In this document: positions 35,628 to 44,357 of the stretch, piece after piece
How positions within the stretch are numbered: the stretch's first letter is position 1
How the letters are laid out: each line of letters opens with the position of its first letter
Assembly: GCF_037023755.1 (NCBI RefSeq)
Contig: NZ_CP146100.1
Span: 3,379,501-3,443,500 of the forward strand
Reading direction: 5' to 3'
Length of the DNA: 64,000 nucleotides
DNA from: Saccharopolyspora sp. SCSIO 74807
GTDB taxonomy: Bacteria > Actinomycetota > Actinomycetes > Mycobacteriales > Pseudonocardiaceae
Translations under genes and position numbers: made by a program
Notes under the pieces: model-generated
The model's database searches: none
What the model was told of the DNA's origin: nothing
What the model saw: only the letters and a program-made list of their open reading frames with translations

Positions 35628-37484
35628 TCAGGCGTGCAGATCGCTGGGCGCCGTGCGGCGGTGCGACCCGAACACGCTAGCGCCCTGGTCGGCGCGGCCG
35701 ACCGAGCCGCGGAACGCCGTGAACAACTCGCGACCCGTGCCGTGCTGCATCGCAGGCACCCCGGCCGCGGGTTCGCGGGCGGCGAGCTCGGCGTCGGGGA
35801 CCAGCACTTCCAGGGTTCCGTGCTCGGCATCGAGCCGGACCATGTCGCCGTCGCGCACCCGGGCGAGCGGCCCGCCCGCGGTGGCCTCCGGGGTGAGCTG
35901 GATGGCCGCGGGGATCTTGCCGGAGGCTCCCGACATCCGCCCGTCGGTGACCAGCGCGACCTGGTGCCCGCGGTCCATCAGCACGCCAAGCGAGGGGGTG
36001 AGCCCGTGCAGCTCGGGCATCCCGTTGGCCTGCGGTCCCTGGTTGCGGATGACGACCACGACGTCCTGGTCCAGCTCGCCGGATTTGAACAGCGCGGTGA
36101 AATCGTGCTGGTCGTCGAAGACCCGCGCGGGTGCGGTGACCACGCGGTGCTCGGGTTTCACCGCGGAGACCTTGATGACCGAGCGGCCGAGGTTGCCGTC
36201 CAGCACCCGCAGCCCGCCGTCCGGCGCGAACGGTTCGTGCACGCCGCGCAGCACCTCGGGGTCGAGGCTTTCGACCGGGGCGTCGCGCCACACCAGTTCA
36301 CCGTCTTCGAGGAACGGCTGCTGCCGGTAGCGGTCCAAGCCGAACCCGGCGACGGTGCGCACGTCCGGGTGCAGCAAGCCCGCGTCGAGCAGCTGGCCGA
36401 CCAGGGTCTGCACGCCTCCGGCGGCGGCGAAGTGGTTGATGTCCGCCGAACCGTTCGGGTAGACCTTCGACAGCGAGGGCACCACCGCGGACAGCTCGGC
36501 GAAGTCGTCCCAGGTCAGTTCGATGCCCGCGGCCGCGGCGATGGCCACCAGGTGCAGCGTGTGGTTCGTCGAACCGCCCGTGGCCAGCAGCGCGATGACT
36601 CCGTTGACCAGTGCTTTCTCGTCGAGCAGCTCGCCGATCGCGGTGCGTTCGGGACCGCTCGAGATCTCCACGACCCGCTGCGAGGCCTTTTCGGTTAGGG
36701 CCTGCCGCAGCGGTGTGCCGGGTGCGACGAAGCTGGAACCCGGCAGGTGCAGGCCCATCACCTCGACGACCAGCTGGTTCGAGTTGGCGGTGCCGTAGAA
36801 GGTGCAGGTGCCGGGGGAGTGGTACGAGGCCGACTCGGCTTCCAGCAGGTCCTCGCGGGTGGCCTTGCCCTCGGCGAACAGCTGGCGGATGCGGCTCTTC
36901 TCCGCGTTGGGCAGGCCGGAGGGCATCGGCCCGGCGGGCACCAGGATCGTGGGCAGGTGGCCGAAGGCCAACGCTCCGATCAGCAGCCCGGGCACGATCT
37001 TGTCGCACACCCCGAGCAGCAGCGCGCCGTCGAACATCTCGTGCGAGAGCGCGACGCCGGTGGCCATCGCGATCACGTCGCGGGAGAACAGCGACAGCTC
37101 CATGCCGGTGCGGCCCTGGGTGATCCCGTCGCACATCGCGGGCACGCCACCGGCGAACTGCGCGACGCCGCCCGCCTGCCGCACCGCGTCCTTGATCCAC
37201 TCTGGGAACTCCGCGTACGGCTGGTGCGCGGAGAGCATGTCGTTGTAGGCGGACACGATCGCCACGCCGGGTTTGCGCTCGCCGCGCACGGCGATGCGGT
37301 CGGCGCCGCTGCAGCCTGCGAAACCGTGCGCGAGGTTGCTGCACGGCATTCCGGCGCGCACCGGCCCGTCGGCGGCGGCGTTGCCGATGCGTTCGAGGTA
37401 GGCGCGGCGGGTGGTCTCGCTGCGGTTCGCGATGCGTTCGGTCACCTGCCGCACGACGGGATGGATGGGCGTTCGCGTCGCCAT
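35628..37484 (-). CDS. edd: phosphogluconate dehydratase
   Basis: Edd is a 618-residue dehydratase of the IlvD/Edd family that turns 6-phosphogluconate into KDPG. The iron-sulfur cluster Cys residues lie in [15 protein letters not shown], in the AMCDGITQG segment and in GVCDKIVPG. The ATG at 37484 follows AGGAGG by 7 bases; upstream in-frame sequence lacks coding bias. With eda it gives the complete Entner-Doudoroff branch, which is uncommon in actinobacteria. The 522-base divergent upstream region may hold its control elements. Confidence 0.95.
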   Translation of the reverse strand: MATRTPIHPVVRQVTERIANRSETTRRAYLERIGNAAADGPVRAGMPCSNLAHGFAGCSGADRIAVRGERKPGVAIVSAYNDMLSAHQPYAEFPEWIKDAVRQAGGVAQFAGGVPAMCDGITQGRTGMELSLFSRDVIAMATGVALSHEMFDGALLLGVCDKIVPGLLIGALAFGHLPTILVPAGPMPSGLPNAEKSRIRQLFAEGKATREDLLEAESASYHSPGTCTFYGTANSNQLVVEVMGLHLPGSSFVAPGTPLRQALTEKASQRVVEISSGPERTAIGELLDEKALVNGVIALLATGGSTNHTLHLVAIAAAAGIELTWDDFAELSAVVPSLSKVYPNGSADINHFAAAGGVQTLVGQLLDAGLLHPDVRTVAGFGLDRYRQQPFLEDGELVWRDAPVESLDPEVLRGVHEPFAPDGGLRVLDGNLGRSVIKVSAVKPEHRVVTAPARVFDDQHDFTALFKSGELDQDVVVVIRNQGPQANGMPELHGLTPSLGVLMDRGHQVALVTDGRMSGASGKIPAAIQLTPEATAGGPLARVRDGDMVRLDAEHGTLEVLVPDAELAAREPAAGVPAMQHGTGRELFTAFRGSVGRADQGASVFGSHRRTAPSDLHA

Positions 37485-38006
37485 TCCTCGCCTCCTGACG
37501 CAAATGGTGCTGGCTGCGCACGAGGGCGACGACGCTGGCGCCTCTGATCTCCGTGACGGCAGCCACAGTAGCGGCTGTGACGCGGAAATCAAAACCGATA
37601 CAGAACCCGATTGCGAGTGTTAACGGCGGATGTACGGCCGATGACGTGCCGCCGTACGGTGCGCGGCCAATGGCCTGACCAGCGAAGACCGGATGGCGGT
37701 GGGGAGTGTCCGGACGTCGTGTGCGGATCAGCGGAGTCGGCAGGCCGTTGCTCGTGTTCGCAGCCGAAGGCCGCGGCGCGCGGCAACGGCCGCGGACGTC
37801 GAACGGTTGCCGCCGGTTGACCCTGACCGCGCTGAGACGGTCCCAGTGGTCTCGGGAACCACTTGGACATGTTCCGCGAGACGTTCGGCATCGCCAATTC
37901 TTGATGCTGACAGGAAACCGTCGAGAGGCAGTTTTTCGCCCATTCCGCGACGGCCGGTGAACCGCGCCTGACCGAACCGCCGGGGCGTGCTGGCAGGATG
38001 GGGCGC
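37485..38006. other. 522-base divergent intergenic region between edd and the binding-protein gene
   Basis: No coding sequence with normal codon bias is seen on either strand. Near edd it contains a small hairpin (CACAG and CTGTG around 37564-37579) and a less GC-rich stretch at 37580-37620. Near the other end CAGGAT at 37994-37999 lies 7 bases before the ATG at 38007, a leaderless-type -10 box for the binding-protein gene. It probably holds the edd promoter and regulator sites, but I recognise none. Confidence 0.45.
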
Positions 38007-38654
38007 ATGCGCACGGGTGTGGCGGTGTTGGTGTTGGCGATCGGAATGCTCGCCGGATGCTCCGGGCAAGGCGGCGGCGTCAATCAGGGAACTGGGCACG
38101 ATCAGGGCGAAACCGGTCAGGCGAGTGCACCGCCCCCGGCGGCGCGTCCGTCGCCGCAAGCCCCCGCCCCCGTCCCTTCGCCCGGCGGCGTCCAGCTGGA
38201 CACCTCGCCGACGCTGGAGCAGATCCGGACGCGCGGCAAACTCCTCGTGGGCCTGCGCGCGGACGCTCGGCAGTTCGCCGCGCGCGACGGTGCGGGCGGA
38301 TACCGCGGCTTCGACGTGGAGATCGCGCGCCGCATCGCACAAGAGCTCGGACTGGACCCCGCCACCCAGGTCTCCTTCCGCATGCTGCCGGCCACCCTGC
38401 AATCCGAGGCGCTCGCAGGCGGCAGCGTGGACCTGCAGATCGGCGGCGTCGACCCGGCCCGGCAGGGCGTCTCCGCGGTCGGTCCGTACGCGGTCACCGA
38501 CGGCGGACAGCAGTTCGTCGGCCTCAAGTCCGGCGACGACGTGCTGCGCGACCAGATCGACGCGGCCCTGCGCACCGCGGTAGCGGACGGCAGCTGGCAG
38601 CGCGCCTACGACGCGACGCTCGCGCCCGAAGGGGTGCAGGCGACTCCGGGCTGA
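38007..38654 (+). CDS. one-lobed amino-acid-type solute-binding lipoprotein
   Basis: The 215-residue protein has a lipobox (LVLAIGMLAGC), a Gly/Pro-rich linker (residues 24-66) and a family 3 (SBP_bac_3) domain that is incomplete. The first lobe (GFDVEIARRIAQELGL, ALAGGSVDLQIGGV, VGPYAVTDGGQQF) passes straight to the C-terminal helix DDVLRDQIDAALRTAVADGSW. The second lobe of about 90 residues, normally between these parts, is absent while the frame stays open. Ligand binding in the usual way would not be possible. It is convergent with a gluABCD-type operon 7 bases away. The product may be a regulator or a relic. Confidence 0.82.
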   Translation: MRTGVAVLVLAIGMLAGCSGQGGGVNQGTGHDQGETGQASAPPPAARPSPQAPAPVPSPGGVQLDTSPTLEQIRTRGKLLVGLRADARQFAARDGAGGYRGFDVEIARRIAQELGLDPATQVSFRMLPATLQSEALAGGSVDLQIGGVDPARQGVSAVGPYAVTDGGQQFVGLKSGDDVLRDQIDAALRTAVADGSWQRAYDATLAPEGVQATPG

Positions 38655-38660
38655 GCCGGC

Positions 38661-39509
38661 TCACTCGACGCCTTCGACCACCGGGGCGCCCTTGCGGCCG
38701 CGGCCGACGCGTCGCTCGGTGGCCACCGCGACTCGGCTCAGCGCGTAGTTGATCAGCACGAACACCACTCCGATCACGAAGTAGGTCTGGATCGGATTGT
38801 TCAGGTTCTGGATCACGATCTGGCCCTGCCGCACCAGATCGACGTAGGAGATGATGAAGCCCAGCGAGGTGTCCTTCAGGATCACCACCAGCTGGCTGAT
38901 CAGCGCCGGAAGCATCGCCCGGAAAGCTTGCGGCAGCAGCACCGTGGTGAGCACCTGCGATCTCCGCAGTCCGATCGCATAAGCGGCTTCGCTCTGCCCG
39001 CGCGGCAGCGCGAGGATCCCGGCCCGCACGATCTCGGCGATGATCACCGAGTTGTACGCGGTCAACCCGATCACCAGGTACCACAGCAGCGGCAGGTCCA
39101 CGCCGAGCGAAGGCAGCACGCGGCTGGCGTAGTAGATCGCGATGACCACCGGAACGCCGCGCAGCAGTTCCACCACGCCGACCACGGCCCACCGGTACCA
39201 AGCCGCCGCGGTCAACCGCGTCACGGCCAGCAGCGTCCCGATGATCAGTGCGAACAGCATGGCCAGCACCGCGGCCAGCAAGGTGTTGGCCAGTCCCGCG
39301 CCGAGCAGGCTCCACAACGGCGCGAACGTGTCGTTTGTGGGGTCGATCAGCGGACCCCACTTCTGCACGGTCAACTGCCCGCGCGTGCCCAGCGCCACCA
39401 GCACCCAGACCAGCACCGCCAGCAGCAGCACGCCGACTCCTGCGCTGGCCAGCATGCTCCGCCGCCGCGCCACCGGGCCCGGTGCCTCGTAGAGCACGGA
39501 GTTCGTCAT
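38661..39509 (-). CDS. gluD: glutamate-type ABC transporter permease GluD
   Basis: The protein of 282 residues is a polar-amino-acid permease of the HisM/GluD type, with an N-terminal span and about five further spans. The EAA-like loop is EAAYAIGLRRSQVLTTVLLPQAFR. The charged N-terminus and the ELLRGVPVVIAIYY segment are typical. It overlaps gluC by ATGA at 39506-39509. With gluA, gluB and gluC it forms an importer for glutamate or a similar acidic amino acid, as in Corynebacterium gluABCD. Confidence 0.92.
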   Translation of the reverse strand: MTNSVLYEAPGPVARRRSMLASAGVGVLLLAVLVWVLVALGTRGQLTVQKWGPLIDPTNDTFAPLWSLLGAGLANTLLAAVLAMLFALIIGTLLAVTRLTAAAWYRWAVVGVVELLRGVPVVIAIYYASRVLPSLGVDLPLLWYLVIGLTAYNSVIIAEIVRAGILALPRGQSEAAYAIGLRRSQVLTTVLLPQAFRAMLPALISQLVVILKDTSLGFIISYVDLVRQGQIVIQNLNNPIQTYFVIGVVFVLINYALSRVAVATERRVGRGRKGAPVVEGVE

Positions 39510-40156
39510 CGCGCGATCGCCACCTTCCGCTCCAGGGCACCCAGCAGCAGCCCGGCCGGGATCGTGATCACCAGGTAGCCGATGACGACACCGGTCAGCA
39601 CCGGCAGCGCCGCCTCACCCCGCGCGGAGGTCAGGGTGTCGCCGACCGCGAACAGGTCGCCGCCGACGCCGAAAGCACCCACGATCGCCGAGTTCTTGAT
39701 CATCGCGATGAGCACGTTGCCCAGCGGCGGCACCACGGTGCGCACCGCCTGCGGCAGCACCACCAGCTGCAGCACCTGTCCGAACCCGAGCCCGACCGCT
39801 CGCGCGGCTTCCGCCTGCCCCGGCGGCACCGCGTTGATGCCGCTGCGGATCGCCTCGCACACGAACGCCGAGGTGTACAGCGCCAGCCCGGCGGTGCCGA
39901 ACCAGAAGTACGAGCCGTTCAACCCCAGCTCGGGCAGCCCGAACGCCATGAAGAACAGCACCACGGTCAGCGGGCAGTTGCGGAACACGTTGACCCACGA
40001 GGTCCCGGCGGCGCGCAGCGGCGGCAGCGGTGCGACCCGGAAACCGGCGATCACGGTGCCCAGCACGAGCGCCAGCACGCCCGCGTACGCGCAGATCTGC
40101 AGAGTGCGCAGCAGGCCGCTGAGATAGAGCGGCAGGTTGTCGATGAGGACGTGCAC
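39506..40156 (-). CDS. gluC: glutamate-type ABC transporter permease GluC
   Basis: This 216-residue inner-membrane protein has five spans and the EAA-type motif EAARAVGLGFGQVLQLVVLPQAVR. Near its start is the FRNCPLTVVLFF segment common in amino-acid permeases. The GTG at 40156 follows GGAGG by 5 bases; upstream frame sequence is not membrane-like. It lies between gluB and gluD and is co-translated with gluD. Confidence 0.92.
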   Translation of the reverse strand: MHVLIDNLPLYLSGLLRTLQICAYAGVLALVLGTVIAGFRVAPLPPLRAAGTSWVNVFRNCPLTVVLFFMAFGLPELGLNGSYFWFGTAGLALYTSAFVCEAIRSGINAVPPGQAEAARAVGLGFGQVLQLVVLPQAVRTVVPPLGNVLIAMIKNSAIVGAFGVGGDLFAVGDTLTSARGEAALPVLTGVVIGYLVITIPAGLLLGALERKVAIAR

Positions 40157-40213
40157 GAGGCCCTCCGGCGCAGAGTGCGTGGCGGAGGGACGCACGCCCC
40201 TCCCGGATTCCGA

Positions 40214-41110
40214 TCAGCCGCAGGCGTCGAACTGCGGAAGCGGCGGCACCTGCGGTGAGACCTTGCCCGCGGTGGTCTGCCACGCCTTCTGGTAGCTGCC
40301 ATCGGCCTGAGCCTCGGTCAGCGCGTCGTCGATGAACCGGCAGAACGCCACGTCGCCCTTCTTGATCCCGATGCCGTAGGGCTCCGCGGTGAACGGCTTG
40401 CCGACCAGCTTGAACCGGCCGCCGCCGTTCTCCACCAGGCCCATCAGGATCACGTTGTCCGTGGTCACCGCCTGCACCTGCCTGGTGCGCAGCGCGTCGG
40501 AGCACTTCGAGTAGACGTCGAAGAGCACCAGGTTCTGCGGATCGACGTACTTCTTGATCTCCTCGGCCGGGGTGGAACCGGTGACCGAGCAGACCTTCGC
40601 CCCGGTCGGGCGCAGCGACTCCGGGCCGGTGATGCCGGTGTTGTCGCGGGCCACCATCAGGTCCTGACCGGCCTGGTAGTACGGGCCGGCGAAACTGATC
40701 CGCTCCTTGCGGTTGTCGTTGATCGTGTAGGTCGCCACGACCATGTCGACCTTCTGCTGCTCGATGACCTCTTCGCGGGTCTTGCTCGGGGTCTCCACCC
40801 ACTCGATCTGCTCCGGCGACAGGCCCATCTTCGCCGCGACGATCTTGGCGATCTGCACGTCGAAACCCTGCGGTTTGCCGTCGAGTCCCTGCAGGCCGAA
40901 CAGCGGCTGGTCGAACTTGGCGCCGATGCGGATCTTGCCCGCCTGCTGCAGGTTCGCCATCGTGCTGCCCGGCTCGAACTTGGCGCCGCGGTCCACGGCG
41001 ACCTCGTTGCCACCCCCGGCGAGTTGATTGCCCCCTCCGCCGCCACAGGCGGTCAGGGCCAGCGCCAGCGACGCCACCAGCACGCCCCAGCGCACGTTCC
41101 GCGCTTTCAT
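40214..41110 (-). CDS. gluB: glutamate-binding lipoprotein GluB
   Basis: The 298-residue protein has a lipobox (LALALTAC) and a Gly-rich stretch, then a complete two-lobed SBP_bac_3 domain: KIRIGAKFDQPLFGL, GFDVQIAKIVAAKMGL, VVATYTINDNRKERISFAGPYYQAG in lobe 1 and VCSVTGSTPAEEI onward in lobe 2. The VVATYTIN-x-x-R segment binds the amino-acid carboxylate in this family. Two more Cys residues in lobe 2 may form a disulfide. It is the second gene of gluABCD. GAGAGGGG precedes the ATG. Confidence 0.93.
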   Translation of the reverse strand: MKARNVRWGVLVASLALALTACGGGGGNQLAGGGNEVAVDRGAKFEPGSTMANLQQAGKIRIGAKFDQPLFGLQGLDGKPQGFDVQIAKIVAAKMGLSPEQIEWVETPSKTREEVIEQQKVDMVVATYTINDNRKERISFAGPYYQAGQDLMVARDNTGITGPESLRPTGAKVCSVTGSTPAEEIKKYVDPQNLVLFDVYSKCSDALRTRQVQAVTTDNVILMGLVENGGGRFKLVGKPFTAEPYGIGIKKGDVAFCRFIDDALTEAQADGSYQKAWQTTAGKVSPQVPPLPQFDACG

Positions 41111-41162
41111 CTCGGCAATCCCCTCTCTGCGGTGAACCGGATTTTCGCGGCCGGAGCCGCCG

Positions 41163-41909
41163 TCAGTGGGTGAGGATCTTGCTCAGGAAGTCCTGCGCCC
41201 GCGGACTCTCGGCGCCCTGGAAGAAGCGGTCCGGAGTGGAGTCCTCGACGATCCGCCCGTCGTCCATGAACAACACGCGGTGCGCGGCGCGGCGCGCGAA
41301 ACCCATCTCGTGCGTGACCACCAGCATCGTCATGCCCTCGGCGGCCAGCCCCGCCATGACGTCGAGCACCTCGTTGACCATTTCCGGGTCCAGCGCGGAG
41401 GTCGGCTCGTCGAACATCATCACTTTCGGCTTCATCGCCAGCGCGCGGGCGATCGCGGCGCGCTGCTGCTGCCCGCCGGACAGCTGCGCGGGATGCTTGG
41501 CCGCCTGATCCGCGATCCCGACCCGGTCCAGCAGCGCGGTCGCCTCCTGCTCGGCGGTGGCCTTGTCCGAGCGCCGCACCTTGATCGGCCCGAGGGTGAC
41601 GTTGTCCAGGATCGTCTTGTGCGCGAACAGGTTGAACTGCTGGAAGACCATGCCGACGTCGGCGCGCACCCCGGCCAGCGCGCGGCCCTCCGCGGGCAGC
41701 GGCGTGCCGTCGATCTCGATCGTCCCGGAGTCGACGGGTTCCAGGCGGTTGATCGCGCGGCACAGCGTGGACTTGCCGGAACCGGACGGGCCGAGCACGA
41801 CCACGACCTGACCGCGGGGCACGGTCAGCTCGATGTCCCGCAGCACGTGCACCGGTCCGAAGTGCTTGTCGACCGCGGACATGCGGATCATCGGCGATTC
41901 CGGGGTCAT
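41163..41909 (-). CDS. gluA: glutamate-type ABC transporter ATP-binding protein GluA
   Basis: The 248-residue ATPase has Walker A GPSGSGKST near residues 40-48, the Q-loop in VFQQFNLF, signature LSGGQQQR, Walker B VMMFDEPTSALDP and the H-loop VVTHEMGF, so it is complete. It drives the GluBCD importer. The ATG at 41909 follows AAGGAG; a longer upstream frame lacks sense. It is the first gene of the operon. The 283-base divergent gap to miaB should hold its promoter. Confidence 0.95.
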   Translation of the reverse strand: MTPESPMIRMSAVDKHFGPVHVLRDIELTVPRGQVVVVLGPSGSGKSTLCRAINRLEPVDSGTIEIDGTPLPAEGRALAGVRADVGMVFQQFNLFAHKTILDNVTLGPIKVRRSDKATAEQEATALLDRVGIADQAAKHPAQLSGGQQQRAAIARALAMKPKVMMFDEPTSALDPEMVNEVLDVMAGLAAEGMTMLVVTHEMGFARRAAHRVLFMDDGRIVEDSTPDRFFQGAESPRAQDFLSKILTH

Positions 41910-41973
41910 GCGCGCTCCTTGCCGAAGAATCCGGTTCTGCTGGCGAAAACCTAGGCCGACCAGGCCGGTTAGT

Positions 41974-42003
41974 CCATATGGTGCGGATGCTCCGGATGGA
42001 GCA
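41974..42003. repeat. palindromes in the gluA-miaB divergent region
   Basis: CCATATGG at 41974-41981 is a perfect 8-base palindrome, and TGCTCC at 41988-41993 is inverted by GGAGCA at 41998-42003 around GGAT. These lie about 65-95 bases before gluA, an appropriate place for an operator. No known regulator consensus is recognised. Confidence 0.4.
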
Positions 42004-42180
42004 ATTCTGCTTGCTTCGTACCCGAAAGGCCGAAACGAACGGAATGGCTCCGGTGCGGCGGTTCCCGCCCAACCACCAGGATCGCATTCCATGCGTACAC
42101 GAACCGAACTCGTCGAATCGTTGTGGGCCGCTGCCCGCGATGCTGGGCAGGGTGCTTCCATTCGGCCTCTGACCAGGAGA

Positions 42181-42186
42181 TACCGT
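42181..42186 (+). promoter_or_regulatory. miaB: -10 box of the leaderless miaB gene
   Basis: TACCGT lies 6 bases before the ATG at 42193 with no ribosome binding site between. A leaderless transcript is expected. Confidence 0.5.
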
Positions 42187-42192
42187 TGAGGC

Positions 42193-43683
42193 ATGGCTGA
42201 GCGGGACGCCGCGCGATCCTTCGAGGTGCGCACGTACGGATGTCAGATGAACGTGCACGACTCCGAACGGCTCTCCGGGATGCTGGAAGAAGCCGGGTAC
42301 GTGCGCGCGCCCAAGGACACCGAGGCGGACGTGGTCGTGTTCAACACCTGCGCGGTCCGCGAGAACGCCGACAACCGGCTCTACGGCAACCTCGGCCACC
42401 TGCGTCCGGTGAAGCAGAACCACCCCGGTATGCAGATCGCCGTCGGCGGCTGCCTGGCGCAGAAGGACCGCAGCGAGATCGTGCGCCGCGCGCCCTGGGT
42501 GGACGTCGTGTTCGGCACGCACAACCTCGGTTCGCTGCCCACGCTGCTGGAGCGCGCCCGGCACAACGAGGAGGCCGAGGTCGAGATCCTCGAATCCCTC
42601 GACGTGTTCCCCTCCACGCTGCCCGCGCGCCGCGAATCCGCCTATTCCGGCTGGGTGTCCGTCTCGGTGGGCTGCAACAACACCTGCACCTTCTGCATCG
42701 TGCCCGCGCTGCGGGGCAAGGAGAAGGACCGCCGCCCCGGCGACGTGCTGGCCGAAGTCCAGGCCCTGGTCGACGAGGGCGTGCTCGAAGTGACGTTGCT
42801 CGGGCAGAACGTCAACGCCTACGGCGTCGAATTCGGCGACCGGCTCGCGTTCGGCAAGTTGCTGCGCTCCTGCGGGGAGATCGACGGGCTGGAGCGGGTG
42901 CGGTTCACCTCGCCGCACCCGAGGGACTTCACCGACGACGTGATCGAGGCGATGGCCGAGACCCCCAACGTCTGCCACCAGCTGCACATGCCGCTGCAAT
43001 CCGGCTCCGACCGGGTGCTCAAGGCGATGCGCCGCTCCTACCGCTCCGAGCGGTACCTGAACATTCTGCGCAAGGTCCGGGAAGCGATGCCGGACGCGGC
43101 GATCACCACCGACATCATCGTCGGTTTCCCCGGTGAGACCGAAGAGGACTTCGAGCAGACCCTGGAAGTCGTGCGCGAAGCCCGGTTCAGCAGCGCGTTC
43201 ACCTTCCAGTACTCCAAGCGGCCCGGCACGCCCGCCGCCGACCTGCCGGGCCAGCTGCCGAAGGAGGTCGTGCAGCAGCGCTACGAACGGCTGGTCGCGC
43301 TGCAGAACGAGATGTCCTGGGAACTGAACAAGGAACTCGTCGGCACGGAGGTCGAACTGCTCGTCGCCGAAGGCGAAGGCCGCAAGGACAGCGAGACCCG
43401 CAGGCTGTCCGGCCGCGCCCGCGACGGACGGCTGGTGCACTTCGCCCCGGACGGAGCCATCGACCGGGAGATCCGCCCCGGCGACGTCGTGCACACCGCG
43501 GTCACCCGCGCCGCGCCGCACCACCTGGTCGCCGACGGGGAGATCACCGCGCACCGCCGAACCCGCGCCGGGGACCACTGGGAGGTGGGCGAACGGCCCA
43601 AGACCTCCGGGGTCAGCCTCGGACTCCCGTCCTTCGGCGCACCACAACCGCAGCCGGCCGCCGAACAGGGATGTGCGTGTTGA
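42193..43683 (+). CDS. miaB: tRNA-2-methylthio-N6-dimethylallyladenosine synthase
   Basis: MiaB is a radical-SAM enzyme of 496 residues that adds the 2-methylthio group to i6A37 of tRNA after MiaA. It has the N-terminal UPF0004 domain with three Cys residues (YGCQMN, NTCAVRE, GGCLAQ), the radical-SAM motif CNNTCTFC near residue 160, and a C-terminal TRAM domain (about 375-440). The tail of 50 residues is Pro/Ala-rich. It is first in a series that also contains miaA, in the order found in M. tuberculosis (Rv2733c and Rv2727c). The next gene overlaps its stop. Confidence 0.97.
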   Translation: MAERDAARSFEVRTYGCQMNVHDSERLSGMLEEAGYVRAPKDTEADVVVFNTCAVRENADNRLYGNLGHLRPVKQNHPGMQIAVGGCLAQKDRSEIVRRAPWVDVVFGTHNLGSLPTLLERARHNEEAEVEILESLDVFPSTLPARRESAYSGWVSVSVGCNNTCTFCIVPALRGKEKDRRPGDVLAEVQALVDEGVLEVTLLGQNVNAYGVEFGDRLAFGKLLRSCGEIDGLERVRFTSPHPRDFTDDVIEAMAETPNVCHQLHMPLQSGSDRVLKAMRRSYRSERYLNILRKVREAMPDAAITTDIIVGFPGETEEDFEQTLEVVREARFSSAFTFQYSKRPGTPAADLPGQLPKEVVQQRYERLVALQNEMSWELNKELVGTEVELLVAEGEGRKDSETRRLSGRARDGRLVHFAPDGAIDREIRPGDVVHTAVTRAAPHHLVADGEITAHRRTRAGDHWEVGERPKTSGVSLGLPSFGAPQPQPAAEQGCAC

Positions 43684-44213
43684 GCGACGACGCCAAGGAA
43701 CCGAAGCACGACGGCGGGCAGCGGGACGAGCCGGTGGCAGGTGCGAATCCGGCCGCAGCCGCCGACGAGCAGGGTCGCAAAGAACTCTCCAAGGCCGAGC
43801 GCGACCTGCTGCGCCGCATCGATCCCGGCACCACGGCGCTGACCATCGCCGGGGTGATGCTCGTGCTGGTGTTGTGCTCGATCCTGCCGTGGATCGGCGA
43901 CGCCACCGGGTGGCAGGTGCTGTTCGGCCAGGCCGATCCCGCGCTGAAGATCACACTGCTGCCGCGGCTGTTCGCGATCAACTCCACCATCGCCGGGGTC
44001 CTGCTCAGCGCGCTCGCGCTGGCCACCCGGCGCTGGGCGCTGGCGTGGGTCGCCGGAATGGCCTGCATCATCGTGTCGTTCGAGGGGGTCACCGCGATCT
44101 GGTCCCGGCAGACGGTGCCCGAAGGCGGGCCGTCGCTGGGACTGGTGCTGGCCGTGGTGTGCATCGTGGTGCTGGCCGTGCAGTGGCTTCGGGTGGTGCT
44201 CAGGCGGCCCTGA
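43677..44213 (+). CDS. Rv2732c-like membrane protein
   Basis: The 178-residue protein has a hydrophilic N-terminus (about 45 residues) and three or four spans: [55 protein letters not shown] and [18 protein letters not shown]. No function is known. The gene overlaps the end of miaB, as in mycobacteria (Rv2732c). The start is either GTG at 43677 or TTG at 43680, both after AGGGA. Confidence 0.82.
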   Translation: MLSDDAKEPKHDGGQRDEPVAGANPAAAADEQGRKELSKAERDLLRRIDPGTTALTIAGVMLVLVLCSILPWIGDATGWQVLFGQADPALKITLLPRLFAINSTIAGVLLSALALATRRWALAWVAGMACIIVSFEGVTAIWSRQTVPEGGPSLGLVLAVVCIVVLAVQWLRVVLRRP

Positions 44214-44357
44214 CGTGGTGCTGAGCGCCTAGCGCAGCCTGTTGAGGCTGGTTGAACAGCAGTCGCGGACTGCGGCACGCATCGAGGCGCAAGCCCCGTG
44301 GAACTCGGCGAGGCGTCGCCTCAAGCGGTCGTCAACGCGGCGGCCTGGGATGCCCGC

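Noticed and set aside
37611-37971. Short frames between edd and the binding-protein gene
   Set aside because: They lack codon bias, conserved motifs and ribosome sites.
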